Below are positions 7,680 to 14,590 of a stretch of DNA of 21,576 bases, one piece after another. The notes under the pieces were generated by a model. The model did no database searches, was not told the origin of the DNA, and saw only the letters and a program-made list of their open reading frames with translations. A program made the translations under genes and the position numbers. The stretch covers positions 1-21,576 of the forward strand of contig DWXX01000041.1 of NCBI GenBank assembly GCA_019118985.1, written 5' to 3'. Numbering within the stretch: the stretch's first letter is position 1; every line of letters starts with the position of its first letter. Origin of the DNA: Candidatus Faecalibacterium faecipullorum. GTDB taxonomy: Bacteria > Bacillota > Clostridia > Oscillospirales > Ruminococcaceae.

Positions 7680-9010
7680 GGCCGGCCGGGCCCCGGGCGG
7701 CCGCCGTCGCCGCCCTCGTCCATCAGGAGCAGGGCGGGTACGCAAACCTCGTCCTGGACGCCGAGCTGGACCGCAGCGGCCTTGCCGGGCGGGACCGCGC
7801 CTTTGCGGGGGCAGTCTTTTACACCACCCTGGAAAAGCTGGCCACCCTCGACTATATCCTCGGGCAGTTTCTGCCCAAAGGGACGGCCAGGCTCGACCCG
7901 CCGGTGCGGGCCATCCTGCGCAGCGCCCTGGCCCAGGCGCGGTATATGCAGGTGCCGGCGCCGGCCGCCGTCAACGAGGCGGTGCGGCTGACCCGCGCCT
8001 TCGGCAAATCCAGCGCCGCCGGCCTTGTCAACGCGGTGCTGCGCAAAAGCTGCGGCTACGACCTTGGGCGGGCCGTCTTTGCCGACGAGGTGGAAAAACT
8101 GATGGTCCTCGGCTCGGCCGGGCGGGATGTGGCCGCCTTCCTCCACCAATACTATCCGCAGGAGGCGCTGCGCATCCTGACCGCCCCTGCTGACGGCGGG
8201 CTGACCCCGCTGCGGGCAAACCCCCTCAAGACCACCCCCGCCGCCCTGGCCGAGGCACTCGCCCGGGCGGGGGTGCAGGCGGCCCCCGGCCTTGTGCCGG
8301 GCAGCCTGCTGGCCGATTTTGCCGGCAGCCCCGCCCGCACCGAGCTGTTTGAACAGGGCTTTTACCACGTCGAGGGGCAGGCCAGCCAGCTGGCGGCCCT
8401 CTGCGTCGGGGCAAAGCCGGGGGAAACGGTGCTCGACCTGTGCGCCGCCCCCGGCGGCAAGACCCTGACCATCGCCCAGGAAATGGGGGACAGAGGCCGT
8501 CTTGTCAGCTGCGACGTCACCGAAAAGCGGGTGGGGCTCATCCGCGCGGCGGCCGGCCGGATGGGCCTTGGCTGCATCGAGACGGTCTGCAACGACGCCG
8601 CAAAGCCCAACCCCGCCCTGCTGGGCGGCGCCGCCGACCGGGTGCTGGCCGACGTGCCCTGCAGCGGCCTCGGCATTCTGAGCAAAAAGCCGGACATCCG
8701 CTACAAGACCCTGGACGAGGGGCGCCGGCGGCAGCTGCTGGACACCCAGCGGGCCATTCTGGACTGCGCCGCCGGCTACCTCAGGCCGGGGGGCCGGCTG
8801 GTTTACTCCACCTGCACCATCCACCCTGACGAGAACGAGGGGCAGGTCAAAGCCTTCCTTGCGCGGCGGCCGGATTTCAGGGTCATCGCGCCGGGGCTGC
8901 CCCTGCCCGCCGGGATGGAGGCCGGCCCGTACGGTGCCCTCTCGGTGCCGGGCCGGGCCGAACAGGGGCTGGACGGATTCTTCATCTGCGTGATGCAGCG
9001 GGACGGCTGA
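7676..9010 (+). CDS. rsmB: 16S rRNA (cytosine-967-C5) methyltransferase RsmB
   Basis: 444 residues. It methylates cytosine in small-subunit rRNA using SAM. The N-terminal NusB-like RNA-binding domain spans about 1-140. The Rossmann-fold methyltransferase domain has the SAM motif DLCAAPGGKT at 254-263. Both catalytic cysteines are present: Cys329 in DVPCSG, which helps release the product, and Cys380 in YSTCT, the nucleophile. The proposed start is TTG at 7676, overlapping the fmt stop (TTGA). No ATG lies near, the sequence from there (AAAVAALVHQEQGGYANLVL) fits the family N-terminus, and a G-rich Shine-Dalgarno candidate lies at 7664-7668. The exact start is the least certain part. A second rRNA methylase, rlmN, follows 43 bases later, as in other Firmicutes. 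Confidence 0.93.
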   Translation: MRPAGPRAAAVAALVHQEQGGYANLVLDAELDRSGLAGRDRAFAGAVFYTTLEKLATLDYILGQFLPKGTARLDPPVRAILRSALAQARYMQVPAPAAVNEAVRLTRAFGKSSAAGLVNAVLRKSCGYDLGRAVFADEVEKLMVLGSAGRDVAAFLHQYYPQEALRILTAPADGGLTPLRANPLKTTPAALAEALARAGVQAAPGLVPGSLLADFAGSPARTELFEQGFYHVEGQASQLAALCVGAKPGETVLDLCAAPGGKTLTIAQEMGDRGRLVSCDVTEKRVGLIRAAAGRMGLGCIETVCNDAAKPNPALLGGAADRVLADVPCSGLGILSKKPDIRYKTLDEGRRRQLLDTQRAILDCAAGYLRPGGRLVYSTCTIHPDENEGQVKAFLARRPDFRVIAPGLPLPAGMEAGPYGALSVPGRAEQGLDGFFICVMQRDG

Positions 9011-9053
9011 CCCCCGCCGCGCCGGATGCACCGGAAACGATCGGAGAACATCA

Positions 9054-10103
9054 ATGGAACAAAAACGCTGTATCTCATCCCTCACCCTCGAGCAGCTGGC
9101 CGCCGAGCTGCAAGCGATGGGCCAGCCCGCCTTCCGGGCCAAACAGATCTTCCACTGGGTACACCAGAAATTGGCGACCGACTTTGCCGCCATGACCGAC
9201 CAGCCCAAGGCCCTGCTGGCCAGGCTGGAAGAGGCGTTCTACATCGCCGCCCCCGCCATCGAGCGCCGGCAGGAGGCCAAAGACGGCACCGTCAAGTACC
9301 TGCTGCGGATGGCCGACGGCAACTGCATCGAGACGGTGGTGATGCGCTACCACTACGGGCCCACCGTCTGCGTCTCCACCCAGGTGGGCTGCCGGATGGG
9401 CTGCCGCTTCTGCGCGTCCACCCAGGCGGGGCGGGTGCGCAACCTCGAGGCAGGGGAGATCTGCGCCGAGATCTACACCGCCCAGAAGGACATCGGGGAG
9501 CGGATCTCCCACATCGTCCTGATGGGTATCGGCGAGCCGCTGGATAACTTCGACGAGGTGATGCGCTTCCTCGAGCTGATCTCCTCCCCCGAGGGGGTCA
9601 ACATCGGGATGCGGAACATCAGCCTGTCCACCTGCGGCATCGTGCCGCAAATCGACCGCCTGGCCGAAAAGAAGCTGCAGCTGACCTTGTCCATCTCGCT
9701 GCACGCGCCGAACGACGCCATCCGCAGCCAGATGATGCCGGTCAACAACGCCTACCCGGTGGCCCAGCTGATGGCGGCGGTCCGCCGCTACCAGCAGACC
9801 ACCGGCCGGCGGGTCAGCTTTGAGTATTCGATGGTGCGGGGGATCAACGACTCGGACGCCTGCGCCAAAGAGCTGGCCCGCCTCATCCGGGGGATGGGGG
9901 CGCACGTCAACCTCATCCCCATCAACCCGGTGGACGGCAGCCCCTATTCGGCCACCGATGCCGAGAATGTCCGGCGCTTCCAGGCAAAGCTGACCGCCCT
10001 CGGGGTCAACGCTACCGTCCGCCGCCGTTTGGGCAGCGAGATCAGCGCCGCCTGCGGCCAGCTGCGCCGGGAAGAGATGGACGCCGCCGCCCGGGCCGAG
10101 TGA
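9054..10103 (+). CDS. rlmN: Dual-specificity 23S rRNA/tRNA adenine-C2 methyltransferase RlmN
   Basis: 349 residues. This radical-SAM enzyme methylates C2 of A2503 in 23S rRNA and A37 of some tRNAs. The cluster-binding CxxxCxxC is Cys113, Cys117 and Cys120 (GCRMGCRFCAS). The methyl-carrying cysteine is Cys334 in ISAACGQL near the C-terminus. The N-terminal helical RNA-binding part covers about 1-100, and GIGEPLDNFDEV is the radical-SAM GEP-type motif. Full length with both catalytic centres intact points to RlmN. The related resistance enzyme Cfr cannot be formally excluded by motif alone, but the housekeeping context between rsmB and stp makes Cfr unlikely. Confidence 0.96.
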   Translation: MEQKRCISSLTLEQLAAELQAMGQPAFRAKQIFHWVHQKLATDFAAMTDQPKALLARLEEAFYIAAPAIERRQEAKDGTVKYLLRMADGNCIETVVMRYHYGPTVCVSTQVGCRMGCRFCASTQAGRVRNLEAGEICAEIYTAQKDIGERISHIVLMGIGEPLDNFDEVMRFLELISSPEGVNIGMRNISLSTCGIVPQIDRLAEKKLQLTLSISLHAPNDAIRSQMMPVNNAYPVAQLMAAVRRYQQTTGRRVSFEYSMVRGINDSDACAKELARLIRGMGAHVNLIPINPVDGSPYSATDAENVRRFQAKLTALGVNATVRRRLGSEISAACGQLRREEMDAAARAE

Positions 10104-10137
10104 GCGGCCCGAACATCCCAAAGCAAAGGAGATGCCT

Positions 10138-10887
10138 ATGAAACTTGCAGGGAAAACCGATGTGGGCCGCGTCCGGCGGGAGAATCAGGACGATTTCCGC
10201 GCCGGGGAGCTGCCCGGCGGCGCAGCCTGGGCCCTGGTCTGCGACGGCATGGGCGGGGCGCGGGGCGGGCGCGAGGCCTCCCACGGGGCCTGCGACGTCA
10301 TCGAGCGCTGCTTCCAGGATCAGTACGGCCGCTGCGCCCCCGGCGGGGAGGAACAGTTCCTGACCCAGGCGCTGGAAAACGCCAACCACGCCATCTTCCA
10401 GAAATCCGCCCGGGAAGAGGCGCTGGCCGGCATGGGCACCACGGTGGTCTGCGCCCTGGTGCGGGACGGACGCGCCCACATCTGCTACGCGGGCGACTCC
10501 CGCGCGTACCTCTTCCACGCGGGGCGGCTGCACCAGCTCACCCACGACCACTCCTATGTGCAGGAGCTGGTGGACTGCGGCACCATCACCGCCGAAGAGG
10601 CCGAACACCACCCACAGAAGAACATCATCACCCGGGCCCTCGGGGTGGACTACCGCCTCGGGCCGGACTGCACTTCGGTGGTGGTGGTCAGGGGGGATAT
10701 GCTGCTGCTGTGCACCGACGGGCTGACCAACGCCCTGCCCGCCGCAAAAATCGAACGGCTGATGGCCCAGACCCCCTTTTACGACCTGCCCGACCGCCTG
10801 ATCGAGGCGGCCAACGACGCGGGCGGCCAGGACAACATCACCGCTGTGTTGCTGGAAGCCGAGCCGGCGGAGGTGCAGCATGGATAA
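10138..10887 (+). CDS. stp: PP2C-type serine/threonine phosphatase (Stp/PrpC)
   Basis: 249 residues from ATG 10138. An in-frame ATG at 10132 touches the Shine-Dalgarno (AAGGAG, 10126-10131) with no spacing, so the downstream ATG, six bases away, is the better start. PP2C motifs with the metal-binding acids are all present: ENQDD (Asp18), DGMGG (Asp36-Gly37), GTT, AGDSRAY, DGLTN and GGQDN. It is a soluble protein without a membrane segment. It dephosphorylates targets of the PASTA kinase encoded by the next gene, whose start codon lies eight bases inside this gene (10880-10887). The overlap implies that kinase and phosphatase are made in a fixed ratio. Confidence 0.95.
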   Translation: MKLAGKTDVGRVRRENQDDFRAGELPGGAAWALVCDGMGGARGGREASHGACDVIERCFQDQYGRCAPGGEEQFLTQALENANHAIFQKSAREEALAGMGTTVVCALVRDGRAHICYAGDSRAYLFHAGRLHQLTHDHSYVQELVDCGTITAEEAEHHPQKNIITRALGVDYRLGPDCTSVVVVRGDMLLLCTDGLTNALPAAKIERLMAQTPFYDLPDRLIEAANDAGGQDNITAVLLEAEPAEVQHG

Positions 10888-12739
10888 ACTGATCGGCAAA
10901 AAGCTGGACGGCCTGTACGAGGTCAAAGAGCTGATCGGCACCGGCGGGATGGCCAACGTCTACAAGGCGGTGGCCCTGGGCCAGAACGGCCCCGTCCCCG
11001 CCGGCACGGTGGTGGCGGTCAAGGTGCTGCGGGCCGAGTATATGCACGACCCCGACCTTGTCAACCGGTTCAAGAACGAATCCAAGGCCATCTCCCTTCT
11101 GCACCACCCCAACATCGTCAAGGTGTACGACGTGTCGGTCACCGACCGGCTGCAGTACATCGTGATGGAATACGTCAACGGCATGACCCTGCGGGAGTAC
11201 CTCAACGAGCGGGGCGGCCGCCTGACCAGCCGGGAGACCGTCCACTTCATCTCCCAGATCCTGCAGGCACTGGACCACGCCCACCGCAACGGGGTGGTCC
11301 ACCGGGACGTCAAGCCCCAGAACATCATGCTGCTGGACAGCGGCCAGCTGCGGATGATGGATTTCGGCATCGCCCGCATCTCCCGCGCCGAGAACCAGCT
11401 GCTAGCCGGCAAGGCGATGGGCAGCGTCCACTATATCAGCCCCGAACAGGCCCGGGGCGAGGTGACCGGCCCCCAGAGCGACATCTACTCGGTGGGTGTG
11501 ATGATGTACGAGATGCTGTCGGGGCGCCTGCCCTTCGACGGGGAGGACGCGGTCAAGGTGGCCCTCAAGCAGATCACCGACACCCCCCGCCCCCTGGCGG
11601 AGATCGCCCCCGACACCCCCCGCGCCCTGCAGGAGATCACCGAAAAGGCGATGGCAAAGCTGCCCGCCAACCGCTACGCCAGCGCCCGCGAGATGCTGGA
11701 CGCACTGGGCCGCTATGTGCAGGACCCGGACGTGGTCTTCGCCTACAAGTATATCACGGAGGAAGCCCCTGCAAAGGTGGTCAAACAGACAATGAGCCAG
11801 AAAAAAGACCCGCGGGCCGGCGCGCCCGGCACCCGGAACACCAAAAAGAAAAAGCGTCGCTCGGTCTTTATCCCGGTGCTGCTGGGCATCACGGTGGCCT
11901 TTGCCGCCGCCTGCGCCGCGCTGTGCCTGATGATCCTGCGGGACGCCAACACCGACATCGCCGACCAGAAGGCCGACATCGTGCTGGAGGACTATGTGGG
12001 GATGACCCGCGCCGAGGCCGAAGCCAGCGGCCAGATCAGCAGCGGGCAGATCAATGTCGAGTGGGTGGAAGAGTACAGCAGCACCTACGGCGAGGGCTAT
12101 ATCTACAAGCAGTCCCCCACCGGCGGGCGGAACATCCGCGAAGGGCAGACCGTCACCCTGACCGTCAGCCTGGGCACCCGGTACGTCGCCATCCCGGACG
12201 TGGCCAACTACGTCCAGGCCGACGCCGAGCAGCTGCTGCGGGACAGCGGCCTGTCGGTGCTGGTGGTCCAGAACATCGAGCCCTCGGTGGCGGTGGGCGC
12301 GGTCATCCGCACCGACCCCGCCGCCGGCACCACGGTGGCCGCCGGCAGCACGGTGGTGGTCTATGTCAGCCGGCCGCAGGTGTCCACCACCACCACCGTC
12401 CCCTCGGTGGTGGGGCTGACGGTGGACGACGCCCGCACCCTGCTGGTCCAGAACCGGCTGACCCTGGGCAGCCAGACCCAGGCCTACAGCGACCAGCCCA
12501 TCAACACCGTCATCGCCCAGGAGACCGCCCCCGGCACCACCGTCAAGTTCAACACCCGGGTCAACGTCACCATCTCGGCCGGGCCCGCGCCCGAGCCCGA
12601 AGTGCCCGAAGCGCCCAGCACGCCGGGCGACTGGTGGGACGACCTGTGGGGCGGCGGCAGCTCCAGCTCGTCCGACGCGCCGGACGGCGGCAGCAGCTCC
12701 AGCGACCCCGGGGTGATCTGGCCCTGGGACTGGTTCTGA
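10880..12739 (+). CDS. prkC: PASTA-domain serine/threonine protein kinase (PrkC/Stk)
   Basis: 619 residues. The cytoplasmic kinase domain covers about 10-275, with a Gly-rich loop IGTGGMANVY, catalytic Lys48 in VAVKVL, HRDVKPQN at 141-148 (Asp143), DFG at 161-163 and GSVHYISPEQARG. A basic juxtamembrane stretch (NTKKKKRRS) precedes a single membrane helix at about 329-352. Three extracellular PASTA repeats follow at roughly 364-432, 435-500 and 505-568; in this family they sense muropeptides or lipid II. The tail from about 570 is Pro-rich, then Trp/Asp/Gly/Ser-rich, ending VIWPWDWF, which is unusual. PrkC controls cell-wall growth and, in Bacillus, spore germination. It overlaps stp by eight bases and is followed by rsgA, a known PrkC substrate in Bacillus. 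Confidence 0.95.
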   Translation: MDKLIGKKLDGLYEVKELIGTGGMANVYKAVALGQNGPVPAGTVVAVKVLRAEYMHDPDLVNRFKNESKAISLLHHPNIVKVYDVSVTDRLQYIVMEYVNGMTLREYLNERGGRLTSRETVHFISQILQALDHAHRNGVVHRDVKPQNIMLLDSGQLRMMDFGIARISRAENQLLAGKAMGSVHYISPEQARGEVTGPQSDIYSVGVMMYEMLSGRLPFDGEDAVKVALKQITDTPRPLAEIAPDTPRALQEITEKAMAKLPANRYASAREMLDALGRYVQDPDVVFAYKYITEEAPAKVVKQTMSQKKDPRAGAPGTRNTKKKKRRSVFIPVLLGITVAFAAACAALCLMILRDANTDIADQKADIVLEDYVGMTRAEAEASGQISSGQINVEWVEEYSSTYGEGYIYKQSPTGGRNIREGQTVTLTVSLGTRYVAIPDVANYVQADAEQLLRDSGLSVLVVQNIEPSVAVGAVIRTDPAAGTTVAAGSTVVVYVSRPQVSTTTTVPSVVGLTVDDARTLLVQNRLTLGSQTQAYSDQPINTVIAQETAPGTTVKFNTRVNVTISAGPAPEPEVPEAPSTPGDWWDDLWGGGSSSSSDAPDGGSSSSDPGVIWPWDWF

Positions 12740-12751
12740 CGGGGGGCGCCG

Positions 12752-13630
12752 ATGGACGGATATATCATGAAGGGGATCGGCGGGTTCTACTATGTCAAGA
12801 CCCCGGACGGGGTGGTGGAGTGTAAGGCCCGCGGCATCTTCCGCAAGCAGAAGCGCACCCCGGTGGCCGGGGACGAGGTCACCCTCGCGGTGGAGAACGG
12901 CGCGGCGGTCATCGCCGACATCGCCCCCCGCAAAAACGTCTTTGTCCGCCCGCCGGTGGCGAACCTCGACGTGCTGTTCCTGGTGGCGAGCACCACCCAG
13001 CCCTCCCCCAGCACCCTGGTGCTGGATAAGCTGTCCGCCATTGCGGTGGACAAGGGGGTGCAGCCGGTCATCGTCTGCACCAAGGGGGATTTGGCCGCCG
13101 CCGACGCCCTGGCCAAAGCCTATGAGAAATCGACCCTGCCCTTCATCCGGATCGACTATGCCACCGGCGAGGGGCTGGAGGAGGTCAAGGGCTGGATCAG
13201 CGGGCGGCTGTGCGCCTTCTGCGGCAACTCGGGGGTGGGCAAGTCCACCCTGCTCAACGCCCTGCTGCCCGACGCCGGGCGGGAGACCGCCGCCATCAGC
13301 CGCAAGCTGGGCCGCGGCCGCCACACCACCCGCGAGGTGACCATCTTCGAGGCCTTCGGCGGGCGGGTCGCCGACACCCCCGGCTTTGCCAGCCTGGAGG
13401 CGGGGCGGGCCGGCTTCATCCCCAAAGAGGAGCTGGAGCACGCCTTCCCCGAGTTTGGGCCCTATCTGGGCAAGTGCCAGTTCACCGGCTGCTCCCACCG
13501 CAGCGAGAAGGGCTGCGCCGTCCGGGCCGCCCTGGCGGCGGGGCAGCTGTCCCAGAGCCGGTACGACAGCTACTGCGCCATGTACGACGAGGTCAAGGAC
13601 ATCGCCAGATGGCAGCAGCCCAAACCGTGA
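12752..13630 (+). CDS. rsgA: Ribosome small-subunit GTPase RsgA (CpgA)
   Basis: 292 residues. This circularly permuted GTPase acts in late 30S maturation. The OB-fold is at about 1-65 (GFYYVKTPDG and PVAGDEV). The GTPase motifs come in permuted order: G4 TKGD at 110-113 (Thr replaces the usual Asn), then G1 GNSGVGKST at 158-166, G2 threonines 192-193 and G3 DTPG at 208-211. The C-terminal zinc site is C242, C247, H249 and C255. The ATG at 12752 follows a GGGGGG stretch and matches the family N-terminus; ATG 12767 is an alternative giving five fewer residues. In Bacillus the next gene is rpe; here thiN follows directly. Confidence 0.95.
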   Translation: MDGYIMKGIGGFYYVKTPDGVVECKARGIFRKQKRTPVAGDEVTLAVENGAAVIADIAPRKNVFVRPPVANLDVLFLVASTTQPSPSTLVLDKLSAIAVDKGVQPVIVCTKGDLAAADALAKAYEKSTLPFIRIDYATGEGLEEVKGWISGRLCAFCGNSGVGKSTLLNALLPDAGRETAAISRKLGRGRHTTREVTIFEAFGGRVADTPGFASLEAGRAGFIPKEELEHAFPEFGPYLGKCQFTGCSHRSEKGCAVRAALAAGQLSQSRYDSYCAMYDEVKDIARWQQPKP

Positions 13631-13666
13631 CCGGGCGTGACCGAAATCGAGAAGGAGGACAAGGAT

Positions 13667-14305
13667 ATGGCGCGCTGTGTCATCGTCTCGGCCGGGCCGG
13701 TCAGCCCGGCGCTGGCGGGGCTGCTGCAGCCGGACGACTACTTGATCGCCTGCGACGCGGGCTACCGCAGCTGCGCGGCGCTGGGCCGCCGCCCCGACGC
13801 GGTGGTGGGGGACTTCGATTCGGCCCCGCGGCCGGACGTGCCCCCCGAAGAAAAGATGGTGGTGCTGCCCCACGTCAAGGACGACACCGACACCGAATAC
13901 GCCGCAAAGCTGGCGTTTGAGATGGGTTTTCGGGATGTGCTGCTGCTGGGCTGCCTGGGCGGAGGGCGGATGGAGCATACCCTGGCCAACATCGCCACCG
14001 GGCTGGGCCTTGCACAGCGGGGGGCGCGGGCGGTGCTGCAGGACGAGCGCAGCCGCTTGAGCTACCTGCTGCCCGGCGAGAGCCGGGTCTACCCCAAAGG
14101 GGCCTACTTCTACCTGTCGGTCTTCCCGCTGGAGGGCCGGGCCGAAGGGGTGAAGATCCGCGGGGCCTTCTATGAGCTGACCGACGCCGTCCTCACCGCC
14201 GCCTACCCGCTGGGGGTCAGCAACGAGTACGCCCCCGGCTCGGACGCCATCACCCTCGGGGTGGAAAAGGGCGCGCTGCTGGTGGTGGAGACCAAAGCGG
14301 ACTGA
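13667..14305 (+). CDS. thiN: Thiamine pyrophosphokinase
   Basis: 212 residues from ATG 13667, set by AAGGAGG at 13652-13658. An in-frame GTG at 13637 would add ten charged residues but has no ribosome-binding site. The enzyme transfers pyrophosphate from ATP to thiamine, making the cofactor TPP. Family motifs are the substrate-binding ACDAGYRSCAALG (Asp30), VVGDFDS at 47-52, KDDTDTE at 71-77 and LLGCLGGGRMEHTLANI near 93-109. The C-terminal beta-domain runs to LLVVETKAD. It is the last housekeeping gene of the cluster. No terminator hairpin was found before the downstream spoVM promoter, so some read-through into spoVM is possible. Confidence 0.94.
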   Translation: MARCVIVSAGPVSPALAGLLQPDDYLIACDAGYRSCAALGRRPDAVVGDFDSAPRPDVPPEEKMVVLPHVKDDTDTEYAAKLAFEMGFRDVLLLGCLGGGRMEHTLANIATGLGLAQRGARAVLQDERSRLSYLLPGESRVYPKGAYFYLSVFPLEGRAEGVKIRGAFYELTDAVLTAAYPLGVSNEYAPGSDAITLGVEKGALLVVETKAD

Positions 14306-14320
14306 AAAGCCCCCCGGCAG

Positions 14321-14349
14321 GAACATTCCGCCCCCCACCCGTCTATAAT
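14321..14349 (+). promoter_or_regulatory. Sigma-E-like promoter for spoVM
   Basis: GAACATT (14321-14327) matches six of seven positions of the sigma-E -35 pattern KMATATT. After a 14-base spacer comes TCTATAAT (14342-14349), matching about five of eight positions of the -10 pattern CATACAMT. The -10 also contains a perfect TATAAT, but no sigma-A -35 (TTGACA-like) lies 16-18 bases upstream, which favours a mother-cell sporulation promoter. It sits 15 bases after the thiN stop and 30 before the spoVM ATG. The consensus is the Bacillus one recalled from memory, so clostridial divergence is possible. Confidence 0.55.
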
Positions 14350-14378
14350 GGGGCAAACAGGAAAGGCAGGGAGCGCGT

Positions 14379-14462
14379 ATGCAAGTCATCGTCATCAAAA
14401 GCCCGAAATGCCTGGCCGGACTGCTGCGTCTGGTGTTCGGCATCCGCAAGGAAGAAGGCTGA
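14379..14462 (+). CDS. spoVM: Stage V sporulation protein M (SpoVM), 27-residue membrane-curvature microprotein
   Basis: This 27-residue frame begins MQVIVIKSPKC and aligns position by position with Bacillus SpoVM (26 residues, MKFYTIKLPKF...). Ile6, Lys7, Pro9, Lys10, Leu12, Gly14 and Arg17 are shared, and the C-terminus is basic/acidic (IRKEEG). SpoVM is an amphipathic helix that recognises the convex forespore membrane and anchors SpoIVA, starting coat assembly. Pro9 and Arg17, both present, matter for function in Bacillus. The aromatic residues 3-4 are replaced by Val-Ile, and Phe11 by Cys. AGGGAG (14368-14373) lies five bases before the ATG. In Bacillus spoVM also follows thiN (yloS), so position and sequence agree. 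Here its partners sipL and spoIVA come next. It is short enough to be missed by automatic gene calling. Confidence 0.92.
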   Translation: MQVIVIKSPKCLAGLLRLVFGIRKEEG

Positions 14463-14469
14463 GGCTGTC

Positions 14470-14517
14470 AAAACGCCCGCCGCAGGACCCGCAAGGGGGC
14501 CCGCGGCGGGCGTTTTT
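14470..14517 (+). terminator. Strong rho-independent terminator of spoVM
   Basis: A perfect 14-bp stem pairs AAAACGCCCGCCGC (14470-14483) with GCGGCGGGCGTTTT (14503-14516) around a 19-base loop, ending in a five-T run. It begins seven bases after the spoVM stop. With the promoter upstream it makes spoVM a self-contained transcription unit. The flanking A and T tracts mean it could also act weakly on the opposite strand. Confidence 0.92.
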
Positions 14518-14520
14518 GCG

Positions 14521-14549
14521 TTCTGTTTGCGGCGCCGGGCGCATACAGT
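14521..14549 (+). promoter_or_regulatory. Possible sigma-E-like promoter for sipL-spoIVA
   Basis: CATACAGT (14542-14549) matches seven of eight positions of the sigma-E -10 CATACAMT. The -35 region 14 bases upstream (TTCTGTT, 14521-14527) matches only four of seven. It starts just after the spoVM terminator and 41 bases before the sipL ATG. A sigma-K reading (CATANNNTA) also fits nearly as well, so the sigma factor is uncertain. No other promoter was seen between the terminator and sipL. Confidence 0.45.
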
Positions 14550-14590
14550 GAACCATGCGCAAACCACGGACAGGAAAGGAGCGCCGTAAC

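Noticed and set aside
3849..7745. A 1298-codon open frame on the minus strand opposite priA, def and fmt
   Set aside because: GC-rich third codon positions on the + strand leave few stop codons on the other strand. The translation is low-complexity (Gly, His, Leu, Gln, Arg) without motifs, while the + strand carries recognisable enzymes.
9054..10103. Cfr-type antibiotic resistance methyltransferase
   Set aside because: The gene lies in the conserved rsmB-rlmN-stp housekeeping order and has the standard RlmN length and motifs.
10132..10137. ATG 10132 as the start of the phosphatase
   Set aside because: It abuts the Shine-Dalgarno (10126-10131) with no spacing; ATG 10138 in the same frame has a normal six-base gap.
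13637..13666. GTG 13637 as the start of thiN
   Set aside because: No ribosome-binding site, and the added ten residues are charged and unlike the family; ATG 13667 follows AAGGAGG at a normal distance.
11402..14449. A 1015-codon open frame on the minus strand opposite prkC, rsgA and thiN
   Set aside because: Same artefact of codon bias; no family motif, and the opposite strand is fully explained.
14555..14590. ATG 14555 as the start of sipL
   Set aside because: It lies only five bases after the predicted -10 element and has no Shine-Dalgarno; ATG 14591 is well supported.
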